DNA from: Prunella strophiata | Taxonomy: Eukaryota > Chordata > Aves > Passeriformes > Prunellidae | NCBI GenBank assembly: GCA_036583965.1 | Contig: JAZBQD010000019.1 | Span: forward strand, 1,240,001 to 1,304,000 | Length of the DNA: 64,000 bases | Direction of reading: 5' to 3' | Shown: piece after piece, positions 11,501-22,100 of the stretch | Numbering within the stretch: the first letter of the stretch is position 1 | How the letters are laid out: every line of letters begins with the position of its first letter | Translations under genes and position numbers: made by a program | The notes under the pieces: generated by a model | Database searches by the model: none | What the model was told of the DNA's origin: nothing | Seen by the model: only the letters and a program-made list of their open reading frames with translations

Positions 11501-13323
11501 TACCCCTGCCATGGCAGGGACACCTCCCACTGTGCCAGGCTGCTCCAGCCCCAGTGTCCAGCCTGGCCTTGGGCACTGCCAGGGATCCAGGGGCAGCCAC
11601 AGCTGCTCTGGGCACCTGTGCCAGGGCTGCCCACCCTCACTGAACACAGAATTCACAGAATCTTGGAAGAGACCTTCAGGATCATCGAGTCCAACCCAGC
11701 CCCAACAGCTCAACTGAACCCTGGCACCCAGTGCCACATCCAGGCTTTGTTAAACACACCCAGGGATGGTGACTGCACCACCTCCCTGGGCAGCCATTTC
11801 AACTTTATCACCCTTTCTGTAAAGAGCTTTTTCCTAATATCCAACCTGAATTTCCCTTGACGCGATACAATGACTAGGAAGAGGTTTTTGCAATAAAAAA
11901 TTAAATCCAGAATCATAGAAATCAAGGCTGGGAAGCTGAAGACACCTCGTAGCTGCCCACTGCCCAAAACATCATTTAAAAAACACCTCTGGGAAAGGTC
12001 TGGACCTAAAAACAGGTCATGGGTCCAGTCATCAAGGCTGTTACCGCAGTGAGGAATAAACTGCAGCTCGGGGGGCTGCAAAAACTTCGTAAAAAGGTGA
12101 ATGGAAAGTGACAAGGAAAGCGACGAGGAAAGTGTCAAGGGAATGAGAAGGAGGGGCGGAAACAGCTTCTAAAGTGGGTTAAAAGAGCCATTATTCTTTG
12201 GCTTGAGCATGCCAGGGCACCGTGTGTGTGCAGAGACGCGCACGCTGCGACCCGCAGCGCTTCACCCTTTAAACCTGCGACCGGGGTGAGAGGAATAGTG
12301 GAGGTGCCTTTACAAACAAGCTGTGGGTCTGCTGGTAGATAAAGCTAGCACTGGGAGATAAAAGAAACAATGGGAAGGATTCCACTGATTGATGAATGGG
12401 AAGAGATATTTGCTTTTACAAATAAATTCTAGGTTTGCTGATAGATGAAATTGGACATTGTAAGATGAAAGAAACAATAGGAAAGAGAATCCCTAAATTC
12501 TGTAAGAATTAAAAATTAAAAGGGAGGGTTATACATTAGAGGGAAATCTTTGGTATCAGGCGTATCGGGAAGTCTGTACCTCTTAAGTACCTCAGAAATG
12601 GGGAAAGAGAGAGGGAAATGCGGCTGGGAAATTGGGATAAAAAGGAGGCTGCGTCCTCCAAAAATTCGAAGACCCCAGGGGAATGCCCCATGGATTCTCC
12701 CTTTATTCGAATAAAGCAAAAGGACTCCACTGTCTCCTTTTTGGGCATAAACCTCTGATCTTTGTGGATTCATTTTTCTTAACATGGGGTTTCACCTCCG
12801 GCAAACCAGCAGCCGGCCCTTCGAACACCTCTCACGTTTTATTTGCCCCGCTCTGTGGTTTTTCCCCCTGGCAGCGAGCGGGAGCGGCCGTACCTGTCAT
12901 CTCCGCCATGTCCCGGGCCGGGATGCCCATGACGCGGCCGCACGCCTCCATCTGCTGAGCCACCAGCGGCTTGGTGGGGGCGAGGAACAGCACCTTGCCC
13001 GAGGGGAACCAGCGGTAGAAGTTGTACATGACCACGGCGGCCACGAAAGTCTTGCCCAGCCCCGTGGGCAGGCACACCAGGGTGTTGGCCAGCAGCGCGG
13101 CGCCGGCCATGCGCTCCTGGTACGGGCGCACGGGCAGGTTGGTGGGGTAGATCCAGATGGAGCCCGCCGCCTCGCTGAAGCCCTGCGGCGGCCCGGGGTC
13201 GGCCGCGGCCGCGGCTGCCAGCAGCAGCTCGTCATCGCTGTCGCCGCCCGCGTCCCTGCGCTCGGCCGTGCCGCGGGGCGCCCGCCACACCTGCGGCAGA
13301 GTGCGCTGCCGGCCGCCGCTCAT
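8441..13323 (-). CDS. FANCM: FANCM, 5' exons 1-4 only, with exons 3-4 duplicated
   Basis: Fanconi-anaemia DNA translocase/anchor protein of the nucleus, which remodels stalled forks (family knowledge). Exons 12894-13323, 11196-11368, 10359-10436 and 9743-9901 splice in frame to 280 aa. Visible: Walker A PTGLGKT (residues 86-92), DEAH (188-191), LSAT motif III in exon 3, then YSHERQVEK and VPLGEEL. Extra copies of exon 3 (9058-9134, one base short) and exon 4 (8441-8599) follow. FANCM proteins exceed 2000 aa in vertebrates, so about seven eighths of the protein, including the second helicase domain, is not found before the SOUL-like gene. The gene diverges from FKBP3. A true truncation and an assembly error both fit; the N-terminal identification itself is firm. 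Confidence 0.9.
8705..8882 (-). mobile_element. CR1 fragment in FANCM duplication copy A
   Basis: GGGTTGGAAAGAAACCTTAA through CTGCTCTGGGCACCCTCAC; the same insertion is present in copy B at 10010-10187, so it predates the duplication. Confidence 0.78.
9058..9134 (-). pseudogene. FANCM: FANCM exon 3, copy A with 1-base deletion
   Basis: 77 bp against 78 in copy B. The plus strand reads GGGGTACACTC where copy B reads GGGGTGGCACTC. The loss falls in the SAT motif and breaks the frame if the exon is included. Splice sites are unchanged. Confidence 0.88.
9252..9305 (-). mobile_element. Truncated CR1 tail at duplication junction
   Basis: About 50 bp (GAATCCCAGAGTGGTTTGGG ... CAGTGCCACCCTC) stop exactly where copy B begins, marking the duplication breakpoint. 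Confidence 0.78.
9743..9901 (-). CDS. FANCM: FANCM exon 4, copy B
   Basis: 159 bp, 53 codons, from AVQQVISNLLIAQIEVCAED to LGEELVEIQNTYIK, in phase 0 at both ends. Sequence is identical to copy A. Confidence 0.92.
10010..10187 (-). mobile_element. CR1 fragment in FANCM duplication copy B
   Basis: Same insertion as 8705-8882 but with several single-base losses (for example CCACCCTGCC for CCACCCCTGCC). Confidence 0.78.
10359..10436 (-). CDS. FANCM: FANCM exon 3, intact copy B
   Basis: 78 bp, 26 codons: VVRELSKYTNQFRVLALSAT then PGSDTK. Contains helicase motif III (SAT). Acceptor CTTAG and donor GTGAGC are intact. Confidence 0.92.
10556..10615 (-). mobile_element. CR1 inner fragment
   Basis: CAGGCTGCTCCAGCCCCAG to GGGATCCAGGGGCA without the 3' tail, directly at the end of copy B. 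Confidence 0.72.
11196..11368 (-). CDS. FANCM: FANCM exon 2 (DEAH box)
   Basis: Acceptor TTTCCAG before 11368; donor CAG|GTAGGG. Encodes RRELWNTKRVFFLTPQIMVN and KCLVIDEAHKALGNHAYCQ (motif II). It has 173 bp in phase with exon 1. Confidence 0.93.
11452..11640 (-). mobile_element. CR1 fragment in FANCM intron 1
   Basis: AATCATGGAATGGTTTGG followed by CCTGCCATGGCAGGGACACC and a CTGCCCACCCTCACTGAAC end. Confidence 0.78.
11645..11870 (-). mobile_element. CR1 fragment, second subfamily, in FANCM intron 1
   Basis: ACAGAATTCACAGAATCTTGG, GAGTCCAACCCAGCCCCAAC, AGGGATGGTGACTGCACCAC and a TTTTTCCTAATATCCAACCT segment. It abuts the previous CR1 copy. Confidence 0.78.
12287..12784 (+). mobile_element. 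Solo LTR of an endogenous retrovirus in FANCM intron 1
   Basis: The 498-bp element starts TGAGAGGAATAG and ends TTCTTAACA, so it has TG...CA ends. A TATA-like ATAAAAAGG lies near 12638 and an AATAAA at about 12710, then a U5-like T-rich end. Flanks are CGGGG (12282-12286) and TGGGG (12785-12789), a 5-bp target duplication with one C/T change. It lies antisense to FANCM, about 110 bp inside the exon-1 donor. No internal retroviral genes are present. The family is inferred from structure only. Confidence 0.72.
12894..13323 (-). CDS. FANCM: FANCM exon 1
   Basis: ATG at 13321-13323 (minus strand); donor ACAG|GTACGG, with GT at 12892-12893. Encodes MSGGRQRTLP..., IYPTNLPVRPYQ, Walker A PTGLGKT and LFLAPTKPLVAQQ. 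Lies within the CpG island. Confidence 0.92.
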
Positions 13324-13737
13324 CCTGCCCCGCGCGCCGCCATCTTAGCCCGCCTCACGGCCGCCGCTTGAACCCGCCGCCGAGCGGCGCGGGGAGCCGC
13401 CTCCCGGCCCGGCCCGCCCTTCCCTCCCTTCTCCCCTCCCTTCTCCCCCGGCCCGGCCCGGCCCGGCCCTGCCTTCTACCCCGGCCGTGAGGCGCCCGCC
13501 GAGCCCTCCCCAGATCCCACTGCTGCCACCGCTCCCCTCGCTCAGGGCGTGCCCCCCCAGCCCCGAGGCGGCGCCATTTTGTCCCTCCCTCGGCGCCCCT
13601 CCCCGGAATCCCGCCGGGAGCCCGGCCGGGGCTGAGGGGACGGTCGCGGAGCCGCCTTCGGAGCCTCCCCTCCTCCCCCGGCCCCTCCCGGCCCGCAGCC
13701 CTCCTCCCCGGAGGAGGAGCGGGAGGTGGGTGGGAAG
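13324..13737. promoter_or_regulatory. CpG-island bidirectional promoter of FANCM and FKBP3
   Basis: The two start codons face away from each other with 414 bp between them. The interval is extremely GC- and CpG-rich, with CCCGGCCCGGCCCGGCCC and GAGGCGGCGCCATTTTGTCC segments, and the island covers both first exons (about 12890-14200). GGCGCCATTTT near 13568 and the GCCGCCATCTT at 13336 resemble YY1-type sites in either orientation. No TATA box is seen. Confidence 0.8.
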
Positions 13738-13848
13738 ATGGCGGCGGCCGCGGGCCCGGCGCAGCCCTGGAGCGCCGAGGAGCTGCGGAGCGAGGCGCTG
13801 GCCAAGAAGGAGATCATCAAATTCCTGCAGGAGCACGCGGCGCAGGCG
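13738..13848 (+). CDS. FKBP3: FKBP3 exon 1
   Basis: ATG at 13738; encodes [20 protein letters not shown] to EHAAQA; donor GTAATG at 13849. Confidence 0.93.
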
Positions 13849-16800
13849 GTAATGGCGAGGGATAATCAGTGATTTGGAGTCGTGCGGGGGAGGTTTGGGT
13901 TTGGTTTTTTTCCCCCCTTAACGCCTCGCCGCGTGTCCCGCAGTTCCTGGCGGAGCACAAGCTGCTGGGGCAGGTGAAGAACGTGGCGAAGACGGCGAAC
14001 AAGGAGCAGCTGATCGCGGCTTACACGCAGCTCTTCCACACGCAGGTGAGGGCGCGGGGATGGAGCTGGGCTGGGCAGGGCTGGGGCCGGGCAGGCGGCT
14101 CCTCATCCTTCCCCTCGCAGCGCTTCAAGGGCACGGACGGCGCCGAGAAGGCGGCGGAGAAGGCGAAGCCGGCCAAGGCGGAGGAGGCCAAGGGGAAGGC
14201 GGTGAAGGCTGAGGAGGCTGTGGAGGAGGTTGGTGTGATGCCCTCGACTCGCGTGTTTCACCAAAATTACCCGGGTGGCTTGTCTCGGGGTGAGGGTTAG
14301 GGGGATATCAGGAAAGGCTCTTCCCCAGAGGGTGCTGGCACTGCCCAGGCTCCCCAGGGAATGGGCACGGCCCCGAGGCTGCCAGAGCTCCAGGAGGGTT
14401 TGGGCAGCACTGCCAGGGATGCCCAGGGTGGGGATTGTTGGGGGTCTGGGCAGGGACAGGGGCTGGACTCCACGATCCTTGAGGGTCCCTTCCAGCTCAG
14501 GAGATTGTGTGATCCTAAGTCTTCAAAAACCTGGTTACAGCAAGAAATCTGGTGTTCATAGCCCACCTGAACCTTAAGCTGCATTTTCCCCAAATGTTGC
14601 AGCCCTGCAGTAACATGAACACATCATTCACTAACAATGTCTTCTTTGGTGCCTCAAACTCAGTGCTTGTTCTGGGACTGTTTAACTCAGCAGTCATAAC
14701 TCTCTTTTTCTAACCTTAGGGGCCACCAAAGTACACCAAATCCATTTTAAAGAAGGGTGATAAAACCAACTTCCCGAAGAAGGGAGACACTGTCCACTGC
14801 TGGTACACGGGAAAGCTGCAGGATGGGACAGTCTTTGATACCAATATTCAATCAAGTAAGGTTATGGATATAGAGATGTGCAGTAAACTCTTGGGCTTGG
14901 GTGCAAATGCTCCTGGAGGGAATTACCTGGAATTGGTAATGCTGGAAATGCTCCTAGAGGGAATTACATCCAGCAGATGTTGGCAGGGGTTTTCCCCTGG
15001 AAGCTGTGTCTGGGAGCACTCCTGACAAACAGCTTTATCATGGTGCTGCTGAGCTGCCCTGCAGCTCCCAGCCCCTGATTTTCCATGAGCTAGCAAGGGC
15101 AGTATTTTAGGACTGGCTGGTGTCAAGTGACAGGCTGCATCCTGCCAGCCCTGGCTTCTGGCATTCCAGGCCCGGGGAATGTGGAATGCAGGGAGTCAAG
15201 TCACAGGGGAGATGGTGCCTTGGGAACTCTGGCACCAGCAGTGACCTGAATTTCTCTAAATAAACACATTTTGGGGCCCTTCTGTGGTAAATTCTTAAAT
15301 ATGGAGACACTGGAATGAGAGGGATTTGAATACTCTGGTGTGCAATATTCCCTGCTGTTGTTTTTGTGACAGATCAGAGGGTTTAGGGGTATGAAATGGT
15401 GCAGTACTGGAAAAGGCTTGCCCAGCAGTGATGTCCCACACTCAGGAACAGTATTCCAGAGTCACTGTCTGTAATTCCTCATACTTGGATGTTCCCTGTT
15501 GACTTTTCTTGGTTCCTTAATATGTCCATGACTTGTACAGTCAACTTGAGTAATTCAGGAGTGAGCTTTTGGGGTTTGAAAGATGCTTTGGTGCAGCTTG
15601 AACATTTAGTGATGTTTTTAGTGCACAGTGTTAATATTTCCCCTGAAAATCTGATATTGGGCTAAAAATAATATTAGAAGAACAGTTATTTATATGAAGC
15701 ATGATTGTAGTGGCAGTTTTCTACAGAAGTGTGGAGTGTGCTGGTGTGATGTTGAGGCAAATGAACATAAAACTCTTTTCCAGGTTCAAAGAAGAAAAAA
15801 GCAGCCAAGCCCTTGGCTTTCAAAGTTGGCGTAGGAAAAGTGATCCGAGGTGTGAGTAAAGCATTCAGGGCTCCCTCTGGGCAGCTCCACTCTGTGGTTT
15901 ATGGCTGGGGTGCAGCTTTTGGGCTCTGTTCCTCGTGGGGGCAGATTGCAAGGGATTGCACTGGGAGCATGGAACATTGATCCTCAGTCATTCCCTTGGC
16001 AGGCAGAGCATGGAACAGGGATCAGCCCAGCCTCGGGCTCCTGTCAGTGTCTGACAGCAGCTGGGACTGGTGGCATCCCAGGGCTCCATCCATCCCTGTT
16101 TGCATTCCCTGGGCTTCACTCTGAGCCCCCTTTCCATGGGGAAATTGCTGCTGTGCCCACCCTGAGCCTGCCCTGGCCCAGCCTGAGGCCGTTCCCTCTG
16201 CTCCTGTCCCTGTTCCCTGGAGCAGAGCCCGACCCCCCGGCTGTGCCCTCCTGGCAGGAGCTGTGCAGAGCCACAAGGGCCCCCTGAGCCTCCTCTGCTC
16301 CAGGCTGGGCAGGAGAAAGTCCTGATGTGGGAAGGGGCTGTGTCTGTGGGTGGGCAGGGGCAGCAGTGGCCCAGGTCTGTCCCTGTGTTTATCCCGGGTC
16401 TGTGGGTGCCAGAGCCTTCCCTCAGCAGGGACAGCACCAGTCCCTGGGCACTCCCTGGGAAGGGAATACTGAAGCTGGCAATGCTGGTGGGCTGTGTGTT
16501 CCCTTTGCTCCCCGGTGCCATCCCAGCACAGATCTGCTCTGTGGGGCTGGTGTGGGAGCAGGGAGCACCCCTGGAGGGTTCCCCAGGGCTGGGCTGTGTG
16601 GGCATTGCTGGAGCCCCAGGAGCAGCAGGGAGGTGCAGTGGCCCTGGTCCCTGCGAGGCTGCTGCCCTGCCCTGGCCTGGCTGCAGCTGCTGTGTGCTTG
16701 CAGTGGGATGAGGCCCTGCTGACCATGAGCAAAGGAGAGAAGGCCCAGCTGGAGATCGAGCCCGAGTGGGCCTACGGCAAGAAGGGGCAGCCCGATGCCA

Positions 16801-17561
16801 AGTATCCTTCCATGGCCTCTGACTCCCCAGGGAGCCTGGCAGTGCTGGGGGCAAGGAGCTGCTGCAGCACAGGGGGCTCCCTTGTTACTCACAGCAGGCT
16901 CAGGACATTCCCGCTCAGGAGTTCAGGCACTTCCTGGGGGTGCAATTGCCCTTTTCTCTTGGAGAATAACTCATGCAGGGGGAACCTGCTGCTGTTTTCC
17001 ACCTGCATCTTTATTCCAGCTGCTTGCAATTGCTTCTGCCTGGAGGGGATCCTAACCAGTGCAGGGAAACAGGAGCAGGGACAGAGTTACACTTGGTTCT
17101 GGGATACAGCTGAAGTAGGGGGTGGAGGAGTGATCCCCCAGTGTTTCATGCAGCCCTGTTGCTTTTTCCCCAACCCTTCTGGAGGAGGGGAAGGGATTGC
17201 TCTCCTGTGCTGGCATCCTGTGATCTGAAGGGCTGCCTGCACACTCCTCCCCTGTGCCAGTGGCACAGTGTAAGCTCCCCAGCCACTGCCCCACACCTGC
17301 ACACAGGGCTGGGGCAGCTCAGGGCAGTGGGGAGCAGGGTGTGCCAGTGGAGGTGTGCCCATGGAGCTGTCCCTGTCCCCTGCTGGGCAGCAGCTGTGGC
17401 TGGATCAGGGACATCCCAGGGACAGGGGAGAGGCTGGGGCTCCCTGCCCAGGGAGGGGTCACTGCAGGGGCTGTTTCCTTTCAGTTTCCTTGACATTCAC
17501 CAACAGGATCCCACCAAACGCCAAACTCTTCTTTGAAGTGGAGCTGGTGGATATTGAATGA
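13738..17561 (+). CDS. FKBP3: FKBP3 (FKBP25), nuclear peptidyl-prolyl isomerase
   Basis: Seven coding exons (13738-13848, 13944-14045, 14121-14228, 14720-14855, 15784-15851, 16704-16801, 17507-17561) splice in frame to 225 aa; the human protein is 224. The N-terminal ~75 residues form the basic tilted helix bundle ([29 protein letters not shown]). A charged Lys/Ala/Glu linker follows, then the FKBP domain: [37 protein letters not shown], a KKKKAAKPL insert with nuclear-localisation character, [18 protein letters not shown] and [18 protein letters not shown]25 binds DNA, RNA and chromatin factors, and its isomerase is rapamycin-sensitive (family knowledge). The start is supported by a GGGAAGATG context and by homology. 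The linker is longer in Ala/Lys than in mammals and GC-rich. Confidence 0.96.
13944..14045 (+). CDS. FKBP3: FKBP3 exon 2
   Basis: 34 codons, [20 protein letters not shown] to LFHTQ; acceptor CCCGCAG, donor GTGAGG. Confidence 0.95.
14121..14228 (+). CDS. FKBP3: FKBP3 exon 3 (charged linker)
   Basis: 36 codons, [20 protein letters not shown] to EEAVEE; acceptor CCTCGCAG and a weaker donor, GTTGGT, at 14229. Confidence 0.9.
14292..14520 (+). mobile_element. CR1 fragment in FKBP3 intron 3
   Basis: GGATATCAGGAAAGGCTC, GCACTGCCCAGGCTCCCCAG and a GACTCCACGATCCTTGAGGG end; sense orientation, 60 bp after the exon-3 donor. Confidence 0.75.
14720..14855 (+). CDS. FKBP3: FKBP3 exon 4
   Basis: Acceptor ACCTTAG; encodes [20 protein letters not shown] through [11 protein letters not shown]; donor GTAAGG at 14856. 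Confidence 0.95.
15784..15851 (+). CDS. FKBP3: FKBP3 exon 5
   Basis: Encodes [20 protein letters not shown] then RG; donor GTGAGT at 15852. Confidence 0.95.
16118..16320 (-). mobile_element. CR1 inner fragment in FKBP3 intron 5
   Basis: CCCCCTTTCCATGGGGAAAT to AGCCTCCTCTGCTCCAGGCT. It is the same subfamily as the CR1 copies at 34100-34325 and 47290-47560, but without the 30-mer array that adjoins both of those. Confidence 0.75.
16704..16801 (+). CDS. FKBP3: FKBP3 exon 6
   Basis: Encodes [20 protein letters not shown] and [12 protein letters not shown]; acceptor CTTGCAG; donor GTATCC at 16802, which departs from the usual consensus at +5/+6. Confidence 0.94.
17507..17561 (+). CDS. FKBP3: FKBP3 exon 7 and stop
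   Basis: Encodes [17 protein letters not shown] and TGA at 17559-17561; acceptor CCAACAG. Confidence 0.95.
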
Positions 17562-17711
17562 AGAATTCCCTGTGCTGCTGGGAATCCATTTCTGCCACAG
17601 AGAGCTTCCTGCTGGCGTTGCTGTAGCTCCTGGCTCCGGTTACAGCGGTGCCTTTGTGGAGATGAGTGCTGAGTGTTGTCCCCGCCCCGCTGCTGTAGTG
17701 ACAGCCCCACC

Positions 17712-17717
17712 ACTAAA
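17712..17717 (+). promoter_or_regulatory. Possible FKBP3 poly(A) signal, variant ACTAAA
   Basis: No AATAAA was found within 800 bp of the stop. ACTAAA, a known minor variant, lies 150 bp after it, and a GT-rich TTCTTTGTGTCTGTGC element follows about 30 bp later. Confidence 0.4.
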
Positions 17718-17859
17718 GCAGAGTTTGTACCTGCCAGTGCCTCCCTTCTTTGTGTCTGTGCTCCCCCGCTCCTCTGCCGGGCACTGCAGCGCCCCCAGAG
17801 CAGCAGGGCCCACACCCAGCCAGGGCTCCTGAGATCCTGTGGAGCCCAATTCCAGAGCA

Positions 17860-18205
17860 TTCCCACCCCACAACTCCACAGCATTGCTGCTCCACACCCC
17901 CACAGCATTCTCACTCCACAGTCCCACAGCATTGCCACTCCACTGCATTCCCACCCCACAATCCCACAGCATTCCAGCTCCACAACTCCACAGCACTCGA
18001 ATCCCACAATCCCAGTGCATTGCCACTCAACAATCCCACAGCATTCCCATCCCACAGTCCCACAGCATTGCTGTTCCACAACCCCACAGCATTCCTGCTC
18101 CAAAGTCCCACAGCATTGCTGTTCCACAATCCCACTGCATTCCCATCCCACAGCATTGCTGTTCCACAACCCCACAGCATTTCTGCTCCACAATCCCATG
18201 GCCCC
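17860..18205. repeat. ~24-bp minisatellite between FKBP3 and PRPF39
   Basis: About 14 diverged units of the type CACAGCATTGCTGTTCCACA + ATCC. It fills the 3'-flanking space where the two genes run tail to tail. Long frames on both strands here are repeat artefacts. Confidence 0.9.
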
Positions 18206-18445
18206 ACACCCAGCCAGGAGGGCTCTTCCCCTCCTGTGGAGCCCAATCCCACAGCATTCCCGCTCCATTTATTTGACAGCAGCTCTGCTGGCAGAGATCC
18301 GGGTGTTCCCCAGGTGTTCCCAGGTGTCCCTGTGCCACAGCCCCTCCTGTGAACACCACCAGAGCTCAACTCAAGCATTCTGCTCTCCCTCCTGGCTCGA
18401 ATGAGGCAGTCCAAGAAAGCTCAGAGCACTACTGAATTCCTCGCT

Positions 18446-18451
18446 TTTATT
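18446..18451 (-). promoter_or_regulatory. PRPF39 poly(A) signal
   Basis: TTTATT on the plus strand gives AATAAA on the coding strand, about 615 bp after the PRPF39 stop codon. Confidence 0.7.
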
Positions 18452-19064
18452 ACAAAAATGGGAATGATCACTTTGATCAAAATGAAAAAAGTTTTGCTCA
18501 CACCGTGTACATGAAAAACTCTAAATACAAAACTCATCCCAAACACAGTTTGTGCTTTTAAAAAAGAATGAAGGTGGTTTACTCCCTGCCCCCTCCCACG
18601 CTACAGAACCCGTGTGGCAGCTCTGCCAAGGCCCCCAGTCCCAGCACTGGCCTGGAACAGCTCCCTGGCAGTGGGCTGGGAGCAGGACAAGCCTCGGCTC
18701 CAGCCCTGGGCAGGGCCAGCAGAGCAGCTCTGGGGCAAAACCAACCCAAACCCCCACAGCTTCACCCACTCAATTATGGAATCATGAGACCGACGAGAAT
18801 TCTTCTGATACTCCATAAATTAGTGCAGGGAATTAAAAAAATCATTTATGGTAAATGAGAATTGTACAGAGACCATTTATCAGTTACCAGCACACGAATC
18901 TTGCTTCACACATACCCTGTGAGCAGCAGCTCGGTTCACATGCAGAGGACCAAAAGCAGGTGGCACAACAGTTCCTTCACAGCCCAAAATTAGAAAAATA
19001 TAATTTTTTTTTTATTCCATCTCTGTTGAAACTGCAGCACAGTGAACTCCACTCCCTCGTGGGA

Positions 19065-19115
19065 TCAGGTTGTGTGGTAATACTGTCCGTAATTCCAGGC
19101 GTTCTGGTAGTTGTA
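19065..19115 (-). CDS. PRPF39: PRPF39 exon 14 and stop
   Basis: Encodes [16 protein letters not shown] and TGA (19065-19067). The Tyr/Asn/Gln-rich tail is typical of the family, though shorter at the very end than the mammalian proline-rich tail. Confidence 0.94.
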   Translation of the reverse strand, partial: YNYQNAWNYGQYYHTT

Positions 19116-22100
19116 CTGCAAGCAAACACAGCAGCAGCATCAGCTGCCCTGTCCCTGCTGGGGCAGCAGAGCCCTGCAGCTCCCCCAGCCCCACCGTGCC
19201 AGCACAGCCCCCTGGCACCGCCGGGCAGCAGTGCCACTCCCTCTGCAACAGCCTGGGAAGGCAGGCAGGGCTGGAGGGACCACAGGTGCTGCCACAGGAC
19301 AGAGCCCCATCACAGGGACCCCCAGGGACCATCCTGCCCAGCCCCCCAGCAATGCCACCCTGGGCAGCCCTGTGCTCCTGGGCTCTGGCAGCCTCGGGGC
19401 CATGCCCATTCCCTGGGGAGCTCCTCCAGGGCTTATTCCACCCTCTGGGGGAAGAAGCTTTCCCTGACCTCCAGCCTGAGCCTCCCTGGCCCAGCTCCAA
19501 GGCTGCCATTCCTGCAGTGCTGTGTGAGCTCAGGACATTCTTCCTGGCCTAGCACTGGACAGTCTGTACTGGATGAGACTCCTCCCACTGCCTGACTTTG
19601 GAAAGAATTCCTGACCTGGCTGCAGACAATCCCAAAGCACGGTTACCCAGGGGTTGTGCCCCCATTGTACCACTGCTCTCCCAGCTCTGGGGGCTCTGCA
19701 CAATCTGAACACCACTTTTCATAAAACCACTTCAAAACTTCCATGGATTTAAAGCACATGGATGTGGCAGTAGGGACATGGGTCAGTGCTGGACTGGATG
19801 GTCTTAGAGGCCTTTTCCAACCTCAACGATTCTATTCCAAGCTAAAATGCCCTGGAGGAAGAGCCCCAGAGGACAAGCTGATTTTGTTGGTGCTGTGTAC
19901 CAGCAGAAGCCATTCCAAGGCACTACAGGAATTCCTGCCTGGAGACAGTCACTATCCAGGCACACAGCAAAGGGGCACCCCAAGGCCAGTCTGGGCAGAA
20001 CAGTTCCACACACCACAGCCCTGCTGCCCTCCCCCTGTCCCCTCCCTGTGTGACAGGACAGCCACCAAACTCCTCCTTGCTCCACACAGGAATACCTAAC
20101 ACTTGCAGAGCAGGCCCAGGAGCTGCCAGCACCCCAAGCAGCTGAGCTTTGTTCCCCAGGAGGAGGAGGAAGTGTGCTCAGTACCTGGTACCAGGCGTTG
20201 TAGTTGTAGGCAGCCTGGTTGACCTGCATGTCCCCGTCCATGAGCTGCGCCGACGCCAGCCCCGCCTCCTCCGTCAGCAGCTTCTTCTCATCTGGCTCCT
20301 CCGAGCTGCAAGGGAACACAGCCCTGCTCTGGCACCTCAGAGGAATGCTGGCAGGGTAAGCTGTGCCCAGCTGGGTGCCCTGGCCCAGGGGGTGAGGGAG
20401 TGGGGGTCAGGGATGGACAGTTTGGGTTGTGCTTCAGAACAGGCTGGGTTTAAAGCTGGTGCCCAAACTGAGACAGCAAAGGCATGTTTCTGTTTAGAGA
20501 CTGAGTTATTTTACCAGCACTGTTTGGCTCAACTCAACTCAACAACTCAAAAACTTATTTTCCAAAATTATTTCCATCCCTGGAAGTGTTCAAGGCCAGC
20601 ATGGATGGAGCTTGGAGCAGCCTATGGAAGGTGTCCCTGTCCATGGCAGATTTTAGGGTTTTAAGGTCCCTTCCAATGCAAACAATTCTGTGCATATTTA
20701 AGGCAGCACAGCTCTATTTAGAACACACTTCAAAGGACTAAAGTAAAGTGATTCTACTCTCACATCAGTGGGTTCAAAGCTGGCAAATGCCTACACTGAC
20801 AGACTAAAGCACCCCCAAAGTGAGGCTGCTCCTGTCCCTGCCCTGCCCAGGGCAGTGGGCTCAGTCCGTACCCGTTCTCCGCCCGCCGCTTCAGCGTCTC
20901 CTGCTCCTTCAGCAGCGCCTGGTGCTCGTCGTAGGCATCCAGGAGCCTGGGGAGGGAGAGCACAGCCAGTCAGGCCTTGCCAGCACCTGAAACACCTGAG
21001 CAAGGCCTGCTGGGAACTGAAACAATACAGCCAACTGCAAAGTAACACATTCTGATGAGTACAATGTACTTCCCCACCATGAACAGGGGAAAGCCAACTC
21101 GGCTCCATTCACAACAGCTCCAGTTCCCAACCTGCTCAACTTCCCTCACACTTTAATGCAGTTTTTATCCAGTTCATTTATAAGGAAGTTTTCTAGAAGT
21201 GATTTGTGATTCAGCTGCTCCTTCAGAGCCTGCTGGTGATGCCACCCACAGCAGCACAGAGATGTGGGAATCAGTATTTAAACACTGGAAATTATTCCAA
21301 TCCCAAAGCAGCACCTACAGCCTTTGCCCATCCAGCAGGGAAGAACAAGTGTGGTTAATGCAGCAGAGGAAAGTCCTGGCTAAAATTCTCACAAATATTG
21401 AAATACCCCCTCATCTGCAGAATCTCACAAAAACTGCAGCTTCTGACAATGTGCTCTGGGTGAAAAGAGTTCCTCGTACTCATTCTGTGCTCTGGGATAT
21501 TTGGGAACTGCAAAATTCTTTGTATTTGATCTGTCTCAGATCCCAAACTTGCTCTGACTGGCTGCCATGCAGAGGCAGCAGAATTTAAGAATAGCTATTG
21601 TTAAAAACATACAAAGCAGAAAAACTGACATGTCATTAATCTTTCCGGGTTATTTAGCTGCAAAATGTAAATAAAAACAATAGACAATTAAGAGGAAAAA
21701 TATATTGTAGCATTGAATTTAAAACTTGCATTTCTGGTACATCCTCCCACATAAGTGCACAGTTATTGACAGAGCTGAACACTGAAAAATCTGACCAGTG
21801 CAGTTTTGGAAACAAGCAGCAGCTCCCAGGGAACAGAGTCCCAAAGGACACCTGTGTCACACACCTGTCCCCTTCCCCTGGGGAGCATCTCCCTCCACAG
21901 GGCTTAGCAAGGGGAAACCAACCACAGGAAAACCTGGCAGGCACCAGAGCTCTGCCCAGTGAGGTGTTGGGCACTACAGATAAAAGGGGCAATTATCTGA
22001 AAAGAGATTCCTGTATAAAAATCTATTCCTGTTTACAAATCTATTCCTGTTTAACACCAGGAGGTTGGTTTAGAAAAGCAGCTGTTCCTTACAGAGAGCT

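Noticed and set aside
12784..13852. GC-rich frames opposite FANCM exon 1 and FKBP3 exon 1
   Set aside because: They are shadows of the CpG island; the FANCM and FKBP3 frames explain the conservation.
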